A stretch of DNA of 15,838 nt from Leptospirales bacterium (GTDB lineage: Bacteria; Spirochaetota; Leptospiria; Leptospirales; Leptonemataceae): NCBI GenBank assembly GCA_014238825.1, contig JABAAI010000012.1, positions 1 through 15,838 of the forward strand, read 5' to 3'. This document shows, in pieces, positions 8,044 to 14,675 of this stretch (its first letter is position 1; every line of letters starts with the position of its first letter). The notes below the pieces were generated by a model that was not told where the DNA came from, did not search any database, and was given only the letters and a program-made list of their open reading frames with translations. The position numbers and the translations under genes are program-made.

Positions 8044-8118
8044 AGCGATTAAGCTTAATCCAACAATAAATTCAATAAATTTTAAATAATATTATTGGAT
8101 TGAGCTTTATACGCTGTG
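8041..8118 (-). repeat. Long imperfect inverted repeat over the aroD start
   Basis: Two arms of about 28 bases (8041-8068 and 8090-8118) are reverse complements with three mismatches, one G-U-type position and one single-base bulge. They share the cores AGCG, AAGCT and AATCCAA and enclose a 21-base AT-rich loop. In a minus-strand transcript the aroD AUG would be the last part of the closing stem. A perfect 14-bp palindrome, GATTAAGCTTAATC (8047-8060), lies within the left arm. No T-run follows on either strand, so it is not a standard terminator. It begins 12 bases after the OmpA-like stop codon. Whether it acts as RNA structure, DNA operator or a dispersed repeat unit cannot be told from one copy. 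Confidence 0.7.
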
Positions 8119-8130
8119 CATTACTTAGAG

Positions 8131-8634
8131 TTATTTTTTAGAAACAATTCTAAAGTTAACACGACGATTTATTTGACTATTAGGTTCTCCACTATCCAAC
8201 AACTCATCATCTGCAATGCCTTTATAACTTAGTTTAGAACGCTTGAAACCATTTTTTATAAGCGCGTTATAGACTGCTCTTGCTCGTGCCGTTGAATACC
8301 AAATATTTCCTCTACGACTACCCTTCTTCTCACGAGGACCAGAACTATCCGTATGTCCAACAATTTCTAGAACAGAGTCATCCCCCAGACCATCAATTGT
8401 TTTTTGAATTTTTTCTTTATTTTGTGTTGCCCATTTTGAAAAACCCTTCTGAGGTACACCAACAGATTTATAAGCAAATCCATTGCCTCCAGGAGAATAC
8501 GCTATATCACCCATTGCACCTCTAGAAGAACTACATAAGGTCATAGCAAGTGACACAAAAGCTATTGCAAAAATATTCATACAAAAAGAGTAATTAATTT
8601 TTGAATTATTATACTCTACATCTTTATTTTCCAT
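8131..8634 (-). CDS. Exported OmpA-domain (peptidoglycan-binding) protein
   Basis: A 167-residue protein that ends in an OmpA/MotB C-terminal domain, the module that holds peptidoglycan through diaminopimelate. The domain runs from about residue 68 to the end: SVLEIVGHTDSSG (the conserved HTD), STARARAVYNALIKNGF with the conserved arginine, LSYKGIADDELL and the closing NRRVNFRIV. There is no beta-barrel; the region before it is only about 45 residues after the signal. The hydrophobic segment (about 19-34) is preceded by an unusually long 18-residue polar start, so it could be a cleaved signal or an anchor. C34 does not sit in a standard lipobox (MTLC). The start is fixed by a near-perfect Shine-Dalgarno sequence. 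The protein probably faces the periplasm and links to the wall. Confidence 0.88.
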   Translation of the reverse strand: MENKDVEYNNSKINYSFCMNIFAIAFVSLAMTLCSSSRGAMGDIAYSPGGNGFAYKSVGVPQKGFSKWATQNKEKIQKTIDGLGDDSVLEIVGHTDSSGPREKKGSRRGNIWYSTARARAVYNALIKNGFKRSKLSYKGIADDELLDSGEPNSQINRRVNFRIVSKK

Positions 8635-8640
8635 ATTTTA

Positions 8641-8648
8641 TCACCTCC
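8641..8648 (-). promoter_or_regulatory. Strong ribosome binding site of the OmpA-like gene
   Basis: On the minus strand GGAGGTGA lies 6 bases before the ATG at 8634. It matches the 16S anti-Shine-Dalgarno over eight bases. It settles the long N-terminus over the internal ATG at 8580, which has no such site, and predicts high expression. A small inverted pair, ATTAAT-N5-ATTAAT (8649-8665), lies directly upstream. Confidence 0.85.
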
Positions 8649-8676
8649 ATTAATGAAATATTAATAAACTTCCAAC

Positions 8677-8682
8677 ATTATA
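8677..8682 (-). promoter_or_regulatory. -10 box of the OmpA-like gene
   Basis: The minus strand reads TATAAT at 8682-8677, 42 bases before the start codon. A TTGACA (8712-8707) lies upstream on the same strand, but 24 bases away, too far for a classical pair; nothing good lies at 16-18 bases. The -10 is likely real and the -35 uncertain. Confidence 0.4.
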
Positions 8683-8775
8683 ACTATTAAAAACATATCC
8701 GTGTCTTGTCAAATAAAAATTTATTTAAATAAATGACAATCAAAAAATAATGGGTAAAGTAAAGGTCTAAAAACC

Positions 8776-8803
8776 TTGGCATTATAGTTATTTATAGTAC
8801 TAT
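8776..8803 (+). promoter_or_regulatory. Candidate ddl promoter
   Basis: TTGGCA (8776-8781) and TACTAT (8798-8803) are separated by 16 bases, placing a transcript start near 8810. A short inverted repeat, AAGGT-N6-ACCTT (8762-8776 region), touches the -35. Transcription from here leaves almost no leader before the ATG at 8815, which favours the ATG at 8839. Confidence 0.4.
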
Positions 8804-8838
8804 ACCTCGCAAAGATGATAAGAGATAATATAAAAACC

Positions 8839-9984
8839 ATGCGTGTCGCTATTATTTTTGGAGGCCCCTCTGCAGAACATGAAATATCCTTGCTGTCGGC
8901 TAGAAATATATGCAAGGCCCTTAGCAATATTAAAAATATTATAACGCTTCCCATCGGAATTACGAGAAAAAGAGAATGGATACTTATAGAAGATTGGAAA
9001 AAAACTTTAGAACCTATTAAAAGACTTCCAAAAGAGCTTAAAAAAGAAAGTGGTTTGCAACTTTCTCTTTTACCGGGTAATTCTAGACCAATTCGTATTT
9101 ATAAAAATCAAAAAAGTATAGAAATTGACTTATTTTTTCCAATTGTACACGGTCAATACGGAGAAGATGGTAGTCTACAAGGGCTCTTAAAGCAATTAGA
9201 TTTTCCATACGTGGGCGCTGATGTGTTGTCATCTTCTGTATGTATGGATAAACTCTATATGAAACGCCTTTTAATAGGACAACTTCCTGTTGCAAAATTC
9301 CTGAGTTTTAAACGCCCTATTTTAGCAGATAATACCAACAAAATCGACATATCTAAGATTACAGGGCTTGATTTTGGAATAATAAAATCTCATCTGGGAT
9401 TACCATTTTATGTTAAGCCTGCCAATCTCGGTTCATCTATTGGAATTCATCGTGTTTCTGAAGCTGAAAATTTTACTATGGCAATTGAGGACGCCTTCCG
9501 CTATGATTCCAAAATACTAATAGAAAAAAATATAGACGGCAGGGAAATAGAATGTGCTATCATCGGCAACAGGAAACCAAAGGCCTCACCCATAGGAGAG
9601 ATTTCTGTAGAAAAAGATTTCTATTCTTTTAAGAATAAATATATAGATAAAAAAGGTGCCATACTACATATCCCTAGTCAAATAAGTATTAAAGAGAAAA
9701 AAATGGCTCAGGAAACAGCTCTTAAAGCCTTTGAGATACTAGGTTTAGAGGGGCTAGCAAGGGTTGATATGTTTCTTTGCAAAAAGAATGGGAAATCTAA
9801 AATATGGATAAACGAAGTAAACACCCTGCCCGGCTTTACAGATATCAGTATGTACCCTAGTCTATGGCGTGCGGATGGCCTTTCACTCCAAGAACTCTTG
9901 CTAACTCTCATGGAGCTTGCTAAAGAACGTCATTTTCAGCAAAAACAACTAAGCTTGCAAGCTCCAAGTATATCCGATATATAA
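8839..9984 (+). CDS. ddl: D-alanine--D-alanine ligase
   Basis: Cytoplasmic ATP-grasp enzyme that joins two D-alanines for the peptidoglycan stem peptide. From ATG 8839 it has 381 residues. The N-terminal domain opens with MRVAIIFGGPSAEHEISLLSA and continues to HGQYGEDGSLQGLL and DFPYVGADVLSSSVCMDK. The ATP-grasp domain has FYVKPANLGSSIGIHRV and the closing metal/phosphate motif NEVNTLPGFTDISMYPSLW. The substrate triad known from E. coli DdlB is present as E13, S199 and Y268, with K267 beside the tyrosine; this fits a D-Ala-D-Ala rather than a D-Ala-D-lactate ligase. The frame is open to an ATG at 8815 (8 more residues). Neither start has a clear Shine-Dalgarno; I prefer 8839 because of the promoter position. 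A membrane M50-type gene follows after 3 bases, so the two are surely co-transcribed. Confidence 0.95.
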   Translation: MRVAIIFGGPSAEHEISLLSARNICKALSNIKNIITLPIGITRKREWILIEDWKKTLEPIKRLPKELKKESGLQLSLLPGNSRPIRIYKNQKSIEIDLFFPIVHGQYGEDGSLQGLLKQLDFPYVGADVLSSSVCMDKLYMKRLLIGQLPVAKFLSFKRPILADNTNKIDISKITGLDFGIIKSHLGLPFYVKPANLGSSIGIHRVSEAENFTMAIEDAFRYDSKILIEKNIDGREIECAIIGNRKPKASPIGEISVEKDFYSFKNKYIDKKGAILHIPSQISIKEKKMAQETALKAFEILGLEGLARVDMFLCKKNGKSKIWINEVNTLPGFTDISMYPSLWRADGLSLQELLLTLMELAKERHFQQKQLSLQAPSISDI

Positions 9985-9987
9985 AGC

Positions 9988-10860
9988 ATGCCTAGGATTT
10001 TTTTTGTACTCTTTATAGGACTTTTTGCTACCCTTGTCTGGAATACGATAATCCTCTTGCCTTTTAAACTGCTAATGGTTTTGACACACGAGATATGCCA
10101 CGGAATTGCTGCACTTTTGGGAGGGGCTCACTTAGAACAAATTCATATTAATCTATCCGAATCTGGAGAAACTCTCATTTCCCAACTTAATTCAGATTCT
10201 GCTCTGCTCTTAACTGTTTCCGCCGGTTACTTGGGTTCTGCCTTTACTGGCGGGGTATTGATTCAAAGAGGACTTGTAGCATCAGGAGAGCGAATTACGC
10301 TTATTATTTTTGCTACGATTTTGGCTTATTTTAGTTATCTCTTCTGTGATCCAGGAAGCCTTGCCTATATTGTCGGTTTGACTTCATCCTTAGCTATGTT
10401 TGTTATCGGCTTTGCTCACACGATAACTTCAAGATACGCATTGCTTTTACTGGGGACTCTATTCGCCTGGTATTCTTTATTTGATTTACTAGATTTCACT
10501 TTGGAAAATCAACAAACTGATGCCGCTATTTTAGCAACACAAATGCTAAGTAATAATTGGCAGATTGCATCATCCTATTCTCATGAAGAACTTACTCTAT
10601 ATATCTCAATGATTTGGTCAGGAATTATTATAGCCACACTAACTATATTCTTTTATCCTTTCCTTAGAACATTGCAAGCTCGCTACTTAGCTCCAAAAGA
10701 GGAAGTCTCAAAACAAGAAATGATACCAAAGGAAATAGATGAATGGCTACTTTCAAAAAAACTGCAATGGGATGGAGAAAAAATTGAAGCTTTAGAAATT
10801 GACGCTTTGGGAAGTGAAGCAAAAACACCAGATAAAGGTGATTCAAAAAATAATTTATAG
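9988..10860 (+). CDS. Membrane protein of the M50 (M50B-like) metalloprotease type
   Basis: A 290-residue multi-spanning protein. The first helix pair carries an HExxH zinc motif, H34-E35-I-C-H38, in VLTHEICHGIAALLGG, followed by YLGSAFTGGVLI (81-92), as in the M50B-like relatives of site-2 proteases. CDPGSLAYIVGL (120-131) may supply the third zinc ligand through D121. About seven hydrophobic segments cover residues 1-228; a hydrophilic, charged cytoplasmic-looking tail of 60 residues ends the protein. There is no PDZ domain. Site-2 proteases cut within the membrane; for the M50B-like group activity and substrates are mostly unknown, and some may only be structural. The ATG lies 3 bases after the ddl stop without its own Shine-Dalgarno, pointing to translational coupling. 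The stop is 17 bases from a convergent gene. Confidence 0.8.
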   Translation: MPRIFFVLFIGLFATLVWNTIILLPFKLLMVLTHEICHGIAALLGGAHLEQIHINLSESGETLISQLNSDSALLLTVSAGYLGSAFTGGVLIQRGLVASGERITLIIFATILAYFSYLFCDPGSLAYIVGLTSSLAMFVIGFAHTITSRYALLLLGTLFAWYSLFDLLDFTLENQQTDAAILATQMLSNNWQIASSYSHEELTLYISMIWSGIIIATLTIFFYPFLRTLQARYLAPKEEVSKQEMIPKEIDEWLLSKKLQWDGEKIEALEIDALGSEAKTPDKGDSKNNL

Positions 10861-10877
10861 TTTATCTCTGGTTGAAA

Positions 10878-11768
10878 CTATAGATCCAGTCCATTGTCCA
10901 AGCGCTTGAAATAGGAATCATCAGGCCACTTCCCAAATTCCTTATTATAATTTGACATCCCTCGAAACTTTTCTACAAACCTGTTCTTTAAATATTCATA
11001 GTATTTAATTTTAAATTTATTACGATCATCGTAAAATGTATTATTATGCATTAGGGCTAATAAATTTGCTGTGGCTTCTTTATTTCCTTCGCGATATAAA
11101 ATAATTATATCATCTGTTTTATCATCAGTTGGACTGGGATCAATAATCAATTCTACATCCTTTATCCCTGCATAGTAGTCATTATTTTCTAGCCGTAAGA
11201 TCGCCATCGATAAAGTCTTATTATCCGTAAAATATAGACTAAGCTTTTTCCTGCCAGAGACACTAGCTTGCGCCCTCTTAAAATTATATGAACTACCATA
11301 TCCAAAGTGAGAAACCTCAACACCATCTCTGTTAGCAATATTCAGATTAGGTACATTTACATTATTTTTTTGAGCAAAGGCTATTTTCTTAGCTATTAAA
11401 GCTCTTACTTCAGATGCTTTACCAAAGTCGCTAAATAAAAAATCTTCTCCCTCCTTAACGTAGCGAATAGAATGCTTTAGTGGCACATATTTCAATTTCC
11501 GCCTAGTTTGACTACGTACAAAGGGGTTTTTCTCTCTGGCAATTTTTACAGCTCTATCATGCTTCGCTAAATCTATAAGAAAACCAAATGTAGCAATATC
11601 TGCATAGGCCTCTTGAATTTTTTTATCTAGTCGTAAACCCTTTTTTTGAATAGATTTAAAAAGAATGGCTTCCTTTTTTCTATCAACTTGGTTCTGCTGT
11701 GCCAAAAGTAGGCTACAACAAAAAAATAGCACGAAAGTCATTACAGATAATTTCATATACATGTACAT
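10878..11768 (-). CDS. Secreted protein of unknown function
   Basis: I recognise no characterised domain in these 296 residues. The N-terminus is a clear Sec signal: MKLSVMTFVLFFCCSLLLAQ, with likely cleavage after A23 (counted from ATG 11768). Starts at 11768, 11762 and 11756 are all possible (MYMYMK); the last gives the most typical signal. The mature part is basic and hydrophilic with many K and R residues. It has a helical first half and a more compact second half, around DVELIIDPSPTDDK and IIILYREGNK, ending in an aromatic-rich helix KIKYYEYLKNRFVEKFRGM. It recalls exported hypothetical proteins of Leptospira, from memory only. A periplasmic or surface location is inferred. A TTGACA on its strand (11806-11801) may be its -35, but the -10 is unclear. 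Confidence 0.78.
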   Translation of the reverse strand: MYMYMKLSVMTFVLFFCCSLLLAQQNQVDRKKEAILFKSIQKKGLRLDKKIQEAYADIATFGFLIDLAKHDRAVKIAREKNPFVRSQTRRKLKYVPLKHSIRYVKEGEDFLFSDFGKASEVRALIAKKIAFAQKNNVNVPNLNIANRDGVEVSHFGYGSSYNFKRAQASVSGRKKLSLYFTDNKTLSMAILRLENNDYYAGIKDVELIIDPSPTDDKTDDIIILYREGNKEATANLLALMHNNTFYDDRNKFKIKYYEYLKNRFVEKFRGMSNYNKEFGKWPDDSYFKRLDNGLDL

Positions 11769-11845
11769 TATCTTATTAATAAGTACTAAAAATTAGCTTT
11801 TGTCAATAAAAAAATCATATTCCTTGAAACTATCTAAAAAAATGA

Positions 11846-11884
11846 TGAATATATTCAATAAAGGCTTTATCCTGGGATTAATCC
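11846..11884. promoter_or_regulatory. Cluster of three palindromes upstream of the GMC-VOC genes
   Basis: Within 39 bases lie three perfect dyads: TGAATATATTCA (11846-11857), ATAAAG-G-CTTTAT (11858-11870) and GGATTAATCC (11875-11884). They sit in the 223-base divergent gap, about 50 bases before the candidate -35 of the GMC gene and about 40 from the TTGACA of the divergent secreted-protein gene. Such spacing suits operators for dimeric regulators, but AT-rich DNA yields short palindromes by chance and no regulator gene lies nearby. Confidence 0.35.
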
Positions 11885-11931
11885 ATATTAATTTGATTTT
11901 ATCCTTGCTATTTTATGATATACAATATTCT

Positions 11932-11961
11932 TTGGGAGTAATTGTTTAATTTAAATAGTAT
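11932..11961 (+). promoter_or_regulatory. Candidate promoter of the GMC-VOC unit
   Basis: TTGGGA (11932-11937) and TAGTAT (11956-11961), spaced 18 bases, stand 30 bases before the GMC start codon. An alternative upstream pair is TTGATT (11893-11898) with TATGAT (11914-11919), spaced 15. The sequence alone does not decide between them. AGGTGA (11978-11983) is the ribosome binding site. Confidence 0.35.
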
Positions 11962-11991
11962 AACTAATATACAAATCAGGTGAGTTAATCT

Positions 11992-13530
11992 ATGGGAGAA
12001 AAATACGATATAATCATTATTGGAACGGGAGCTGGTGGAGGCACTATCGCTCATAAATTAGCTCATTCTGGCAAAAAAATACTCATTTTAGAACGTGGTT
12101 CCTTTTTGCCACGTGAAAGAGAAAATTGGGATACAAAATCTGTCTTTCACAAAGAGCGTTATCATACAACAGAAATGTGGCGAGATAAAAATTCAAAAAA
12201 ATTTCGACCAGGAACAAGCTATTGGGTAGGTGGAAATACTAAAGTCTATGGAGCGGCCTTGCTACGCTTACGTGAAAAAGATTTTGAGGCTGTTCAACAT
12301 AAATCTGGTGTTTCACCTGCTTGGCCATTAAAATATGATGCCTTCAAATCTTATTATGAGCAAGCAGAAAAGATGTATAGCGTTCACGGGAAAAAAGGTC
12401 TTGATCCAACAGAACCTCCTATGTCTTCTGATTATCCTCACCCTCCAGTAAGTCACGAGCCTTGTATTCAAGAATTACATGACAAGCTAAGTTCCCAAGG
12501 TCATAAGCCTTTCTATGTCCCACTAGGAGTCAACCTAAATGAAAAAGACAGACACAATAGTGCCTGTATACGCTGTGATACTTGTGATGGTTTCCCTTGT
12601 CTAGTCGATGCAAAATCTGATACTGATATCAATGGCATCCGTCCATCTCTTAAAAATGAAAATATTACCCTTCTCACTAATACTCGTGTTATGAAACTAC
12701 ACACAAGCGAAGATGGCAATGAAATTAGTGAAGTCGAAGCCTTGTGCAAAGGAGAGCATCTTCGCTTTAATGCTGATACAGTTATCCTCTCATGTGGATC
12801 TACCAACTCTGCAGCTTTGCTTTTACAATCTGCTAATGAAAAGCATCCTAATGGTTTGGCCAATTCTTCAGATCAAGTAGGTCGTAATTTTATGAAGCAC
12901 GTGAATGGTGCCATGCTTGGAATTTCTCTAAAAAAGAACTCTACTGTTTTTCAAAAAACTATGGCAATAAATGATTACTACTGGGGTGAAAAGGGCTATA
13001 ACTATCCAATGGGTCATGTGCAACTCTTGGGTAAGGCGAACAAAGAAATGCTAAGAGGTGATGCCCCCCCCTTTACTCCTTCTTTTGTTCTTAACTGGAT
13101 GGCTAAACATTCTGTTGATTGGTGGTTTACTACAGAAGATTTACCCGATCCTAATAACCGGGTTCGAGTGAAAAATGGTGAGATTTATTTGGAATATAAA
13201 GATAACAATACGACTTCATTTAAAAGATTAATGCGCCGGTGGACAAAAGTTTTGAAAAAAAATTATAATTTACTAGGCTTCTTGCCCGCTTCTATTTATT
13301 TGAAAAAGAAAATTCCACTGGCTGGGGTTGCTCATCAAGTTGGAACTTGTCGCTTTGGCACGGATCCAAAAACATCTGTTCTTGATACAAATTGCCGGAC
13401 TCACGATGTGAAAAACTTATATGTGATTGATGGTAGCTTTTTTCCTTCAAGCGCTGCCGTAAACCCATCGCTTACAATTATGGCAAATGCCTTGCGAGTT
13501 GGGGACCATCTCCTTACTAAGCTTCGCTAA
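11992..13530 (+). CDS. GMC-family FAD-dependent oxidoreductase with a cysteine cluster
   Basis: A 512-residue flavoprotein of the glucose-methanol-choline oxidoreductase family, which oxidises alcohol groups; the substrate here is unknown. The N-terminal dinucleotide fold is YDIIIIGTGAGGGTIAHKLA, with the FAD acid in ILILERG. WVGGNTKVYGAALLRL (about 75-92) is the flavin-attachment loop region, and SCGSTNSAALLL near 265 is also typical. The C-terminal part has GVAHQVGTCRFG, then LYVIDGSFFPSSAAVNPSLTIMA; the catalytic pair is H448 and N491. Inserted between is C192-x2-C195-x2-C198-x4-C203 (CIRCDTCDGFPC), which could hold an iron-sulfur cluster. There is no signal peptide, so it is probably cytoplasmic unless carried by a partner. 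AGGTGA precedes the ATG by 8 bases. A tandem-VOC gene follows after 25 bases in the same direction. Confidence 0.9.
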   Translation: MGEKYDIIIIGTGAGGGTIAHKLAHSGKKILILERGSFLPRERENWDTKSVFHKERYHTTEMWRDKNSKKFRPGTSYWVGGNTKVYGAALLRLREKDFEAVQHKSGVSPAWPLKYDAFKSYYEQAEKMYSVHGKKGLDPTEPPMSSDYPHPPVSHEPCIQELHDKLSSQGHKPFYVPLGVNLNEKDRHNSACIRCDTCDGFPCLVDAKSDTDINGIRPSLKNENITLLTNTRVMKLHTSEDGNEISEVEALCKGEHLRFNADTVILSCGSTNSAALLLQSANEKHPNGLANSSDQVGRNFMKHVNGAMLGISLKKNSTVFQKTMAINDYYWGEKGYNYPMGHVQLLGKANKEMLRGDAPPFTPSFVLNWMAKHSVDWWFTTEDLPDPNNRVRVKNGEIYLEYKDNNTTSFKRLMRRWTKVLKKNYNLLGFLPASIYLKKKIPLAGVAHQVGTCRFGTDPKTSVLDTNCRTHDVKNLYVIDGSFFPSSAAVNPSLTIMANALRVGDHLLTKLR

Positions 13531-13555
13531 TCACATATCTTAAGCTAGAGGCTTT

Positions 13556-14659
13556 ATGAACAATATGAACAAAATGACAACAAGCAAAGCTGTTATGATT
13601 TTTGGAATTGGCCTTGCTCTTTCTGTTTCTACTGCTTCCATTTTATATTCAGTTATCCCTCAATTACATCCCATAAGCCCAATCGACAAAAATGAAGCAC
13701 AAGTTCAAAGCGTTGGGACTATTGGAATAACCGTCTCTAGTTTGGATAAGGTTTTACCTTTTTATGAAAAAGTACTAAAGTTTAAACTGGTCTGGATTAG
13801 TGAGGTCTATGGAAGTCCTTGGGAAAAATTATATGGCGTTTTTGGAGCTCGTATCCGTACAGCACGTTTACAACTAGGCAAAGAAAGTATAGAGCTCAAT
13901 GAATATCTTACGCCAAGTGGCCGACCTATCCCTGTAGATTCAAAAAGCAATGATCTATGGTTCCAACATATTGCAATAGTTGTTAGTAATATGGAAACCG
14001 CCTACTCTCATCTCCAAAAAAACAAAGTCAGACACATTTCGACTGCTCCACAACGCATTCCAAATTGGAATAAAAATGCAGCTGGAATAAAGGCTTTTTA
14101 CTTCAAAGATCCAGATGGACATGTCCTAGAGCTTATCTCATTTCCAAAAGGAAAGGGAGAACCTCGTTGGCAAAGAAAGAAAGCTTTATTCTTGGGTATA
14201 GATCATACTGCAATAGTTATTAGCTCTAATATGAGAGGATTTTATTTTTATCAAAAACTTCTTGCCATGAATTTACTTGGCAGTGGTACTAATTATGGAA
14301 TAGAGCAGGCACGCCTTAATAACGTAGAAAATGCTAAAGTAGAAATTACTACCTTCAAAGCACCTACAATGAAAGGGCCAGGTATTGAATTCCTTAGATA
14401 TATAAAACCCGGTCACGGTCGACCTTACCCTAGTGATTCTCGTGCTAACGATTTATGGCATTGGCAAACAACTATTCATGTCAATAATCTAGCATATTTC
14501 TGGAAGCGCATCAAATCAAAAATTATGTTTAGACGAAATAAACTTATTTCTAAAGCAATAGTGCAATTACCAAAAACAAAGCGTAAGTACAGAAAGGCAT
14601 TTTTAGCCCGTGATCCAGATAAGCATGTTATTTTATTCGTAGAAGCGCAGCAGAAGTAG
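13556..14659 (+). CDS. Exported or anchored protein with two VOC (glyoxalase-fold) modules
   Basis: 367 residues: an N-terminal hydrophobic segment (about 14-33, signal or anchor), then module 1 (about 50-197) and module 2 (about 211-365), each of vicinal-oxygen-chelate type. This family includes glyoxalase I and extradiol dioxygenases that bind a metal through His/Glu. Both modules share a pattern: NDLWFQHIAIVV against NDLWHWQTTIHV, and KDPDGHVLELISF against RDPDKHVILFVEA. Module 1 keeps H138 and E192 but has T55 where the first ligand is expected. Module 2 keeps H217 but has Q304 and L360 at the other places. So neither module shows a full standard metal set. AGAGG lies just upstream of ATG 13556; MNKMTTS at 13565 is another possible start. 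It very likely shares a transcript with the GMC gene. Its reaction is unknown. Confidence 0.85.
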   Translation: MNNMNKMTTSKAVMIFGIGLALSVSTASILYSVIPQLHPISPIDKNEAQVQSVGTIGITVSSLDKVLPFYEKVLKFKLVWISEVYGSPWEKLYGVFGARIRTARLQLGKESIELNEYLTPSGRPIPVDSKSNDLWFQHIAIVVSNMETAYSHLQKNKVRHISTAPQRIPNWNKNAAGIKAFYFKDPDGHVLELISFPKGKGEPRWQRKKALFLGIDHTAIVISSNMRGFYFYQKLLAMNLLGSGTNYGIEQARLNNVENAKVEITTFKAPTMKGPGIEFLRYIKPGHGRPYPSDSRANDLWHWQTTIHVNNLAYFWKRIKSKIMFRRNKLISKAIVQLPKTKRKYRKAFLARDPDKHVILFVEAQQK

Positions 14660-14675
14660 AGTAGTCATTATCTAG

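Noticed and set aside
8531..8545. Possible lipoprotein signal (cysteine at residue 34) in the OmpA-domain protein.
   Set aside because: The residues before the cysteine (M-T-L) do not fit the usual lipobox small residue at -1, and the hydrophobic stretch starts unusually late. It is left as an ordinary signal or anchor.
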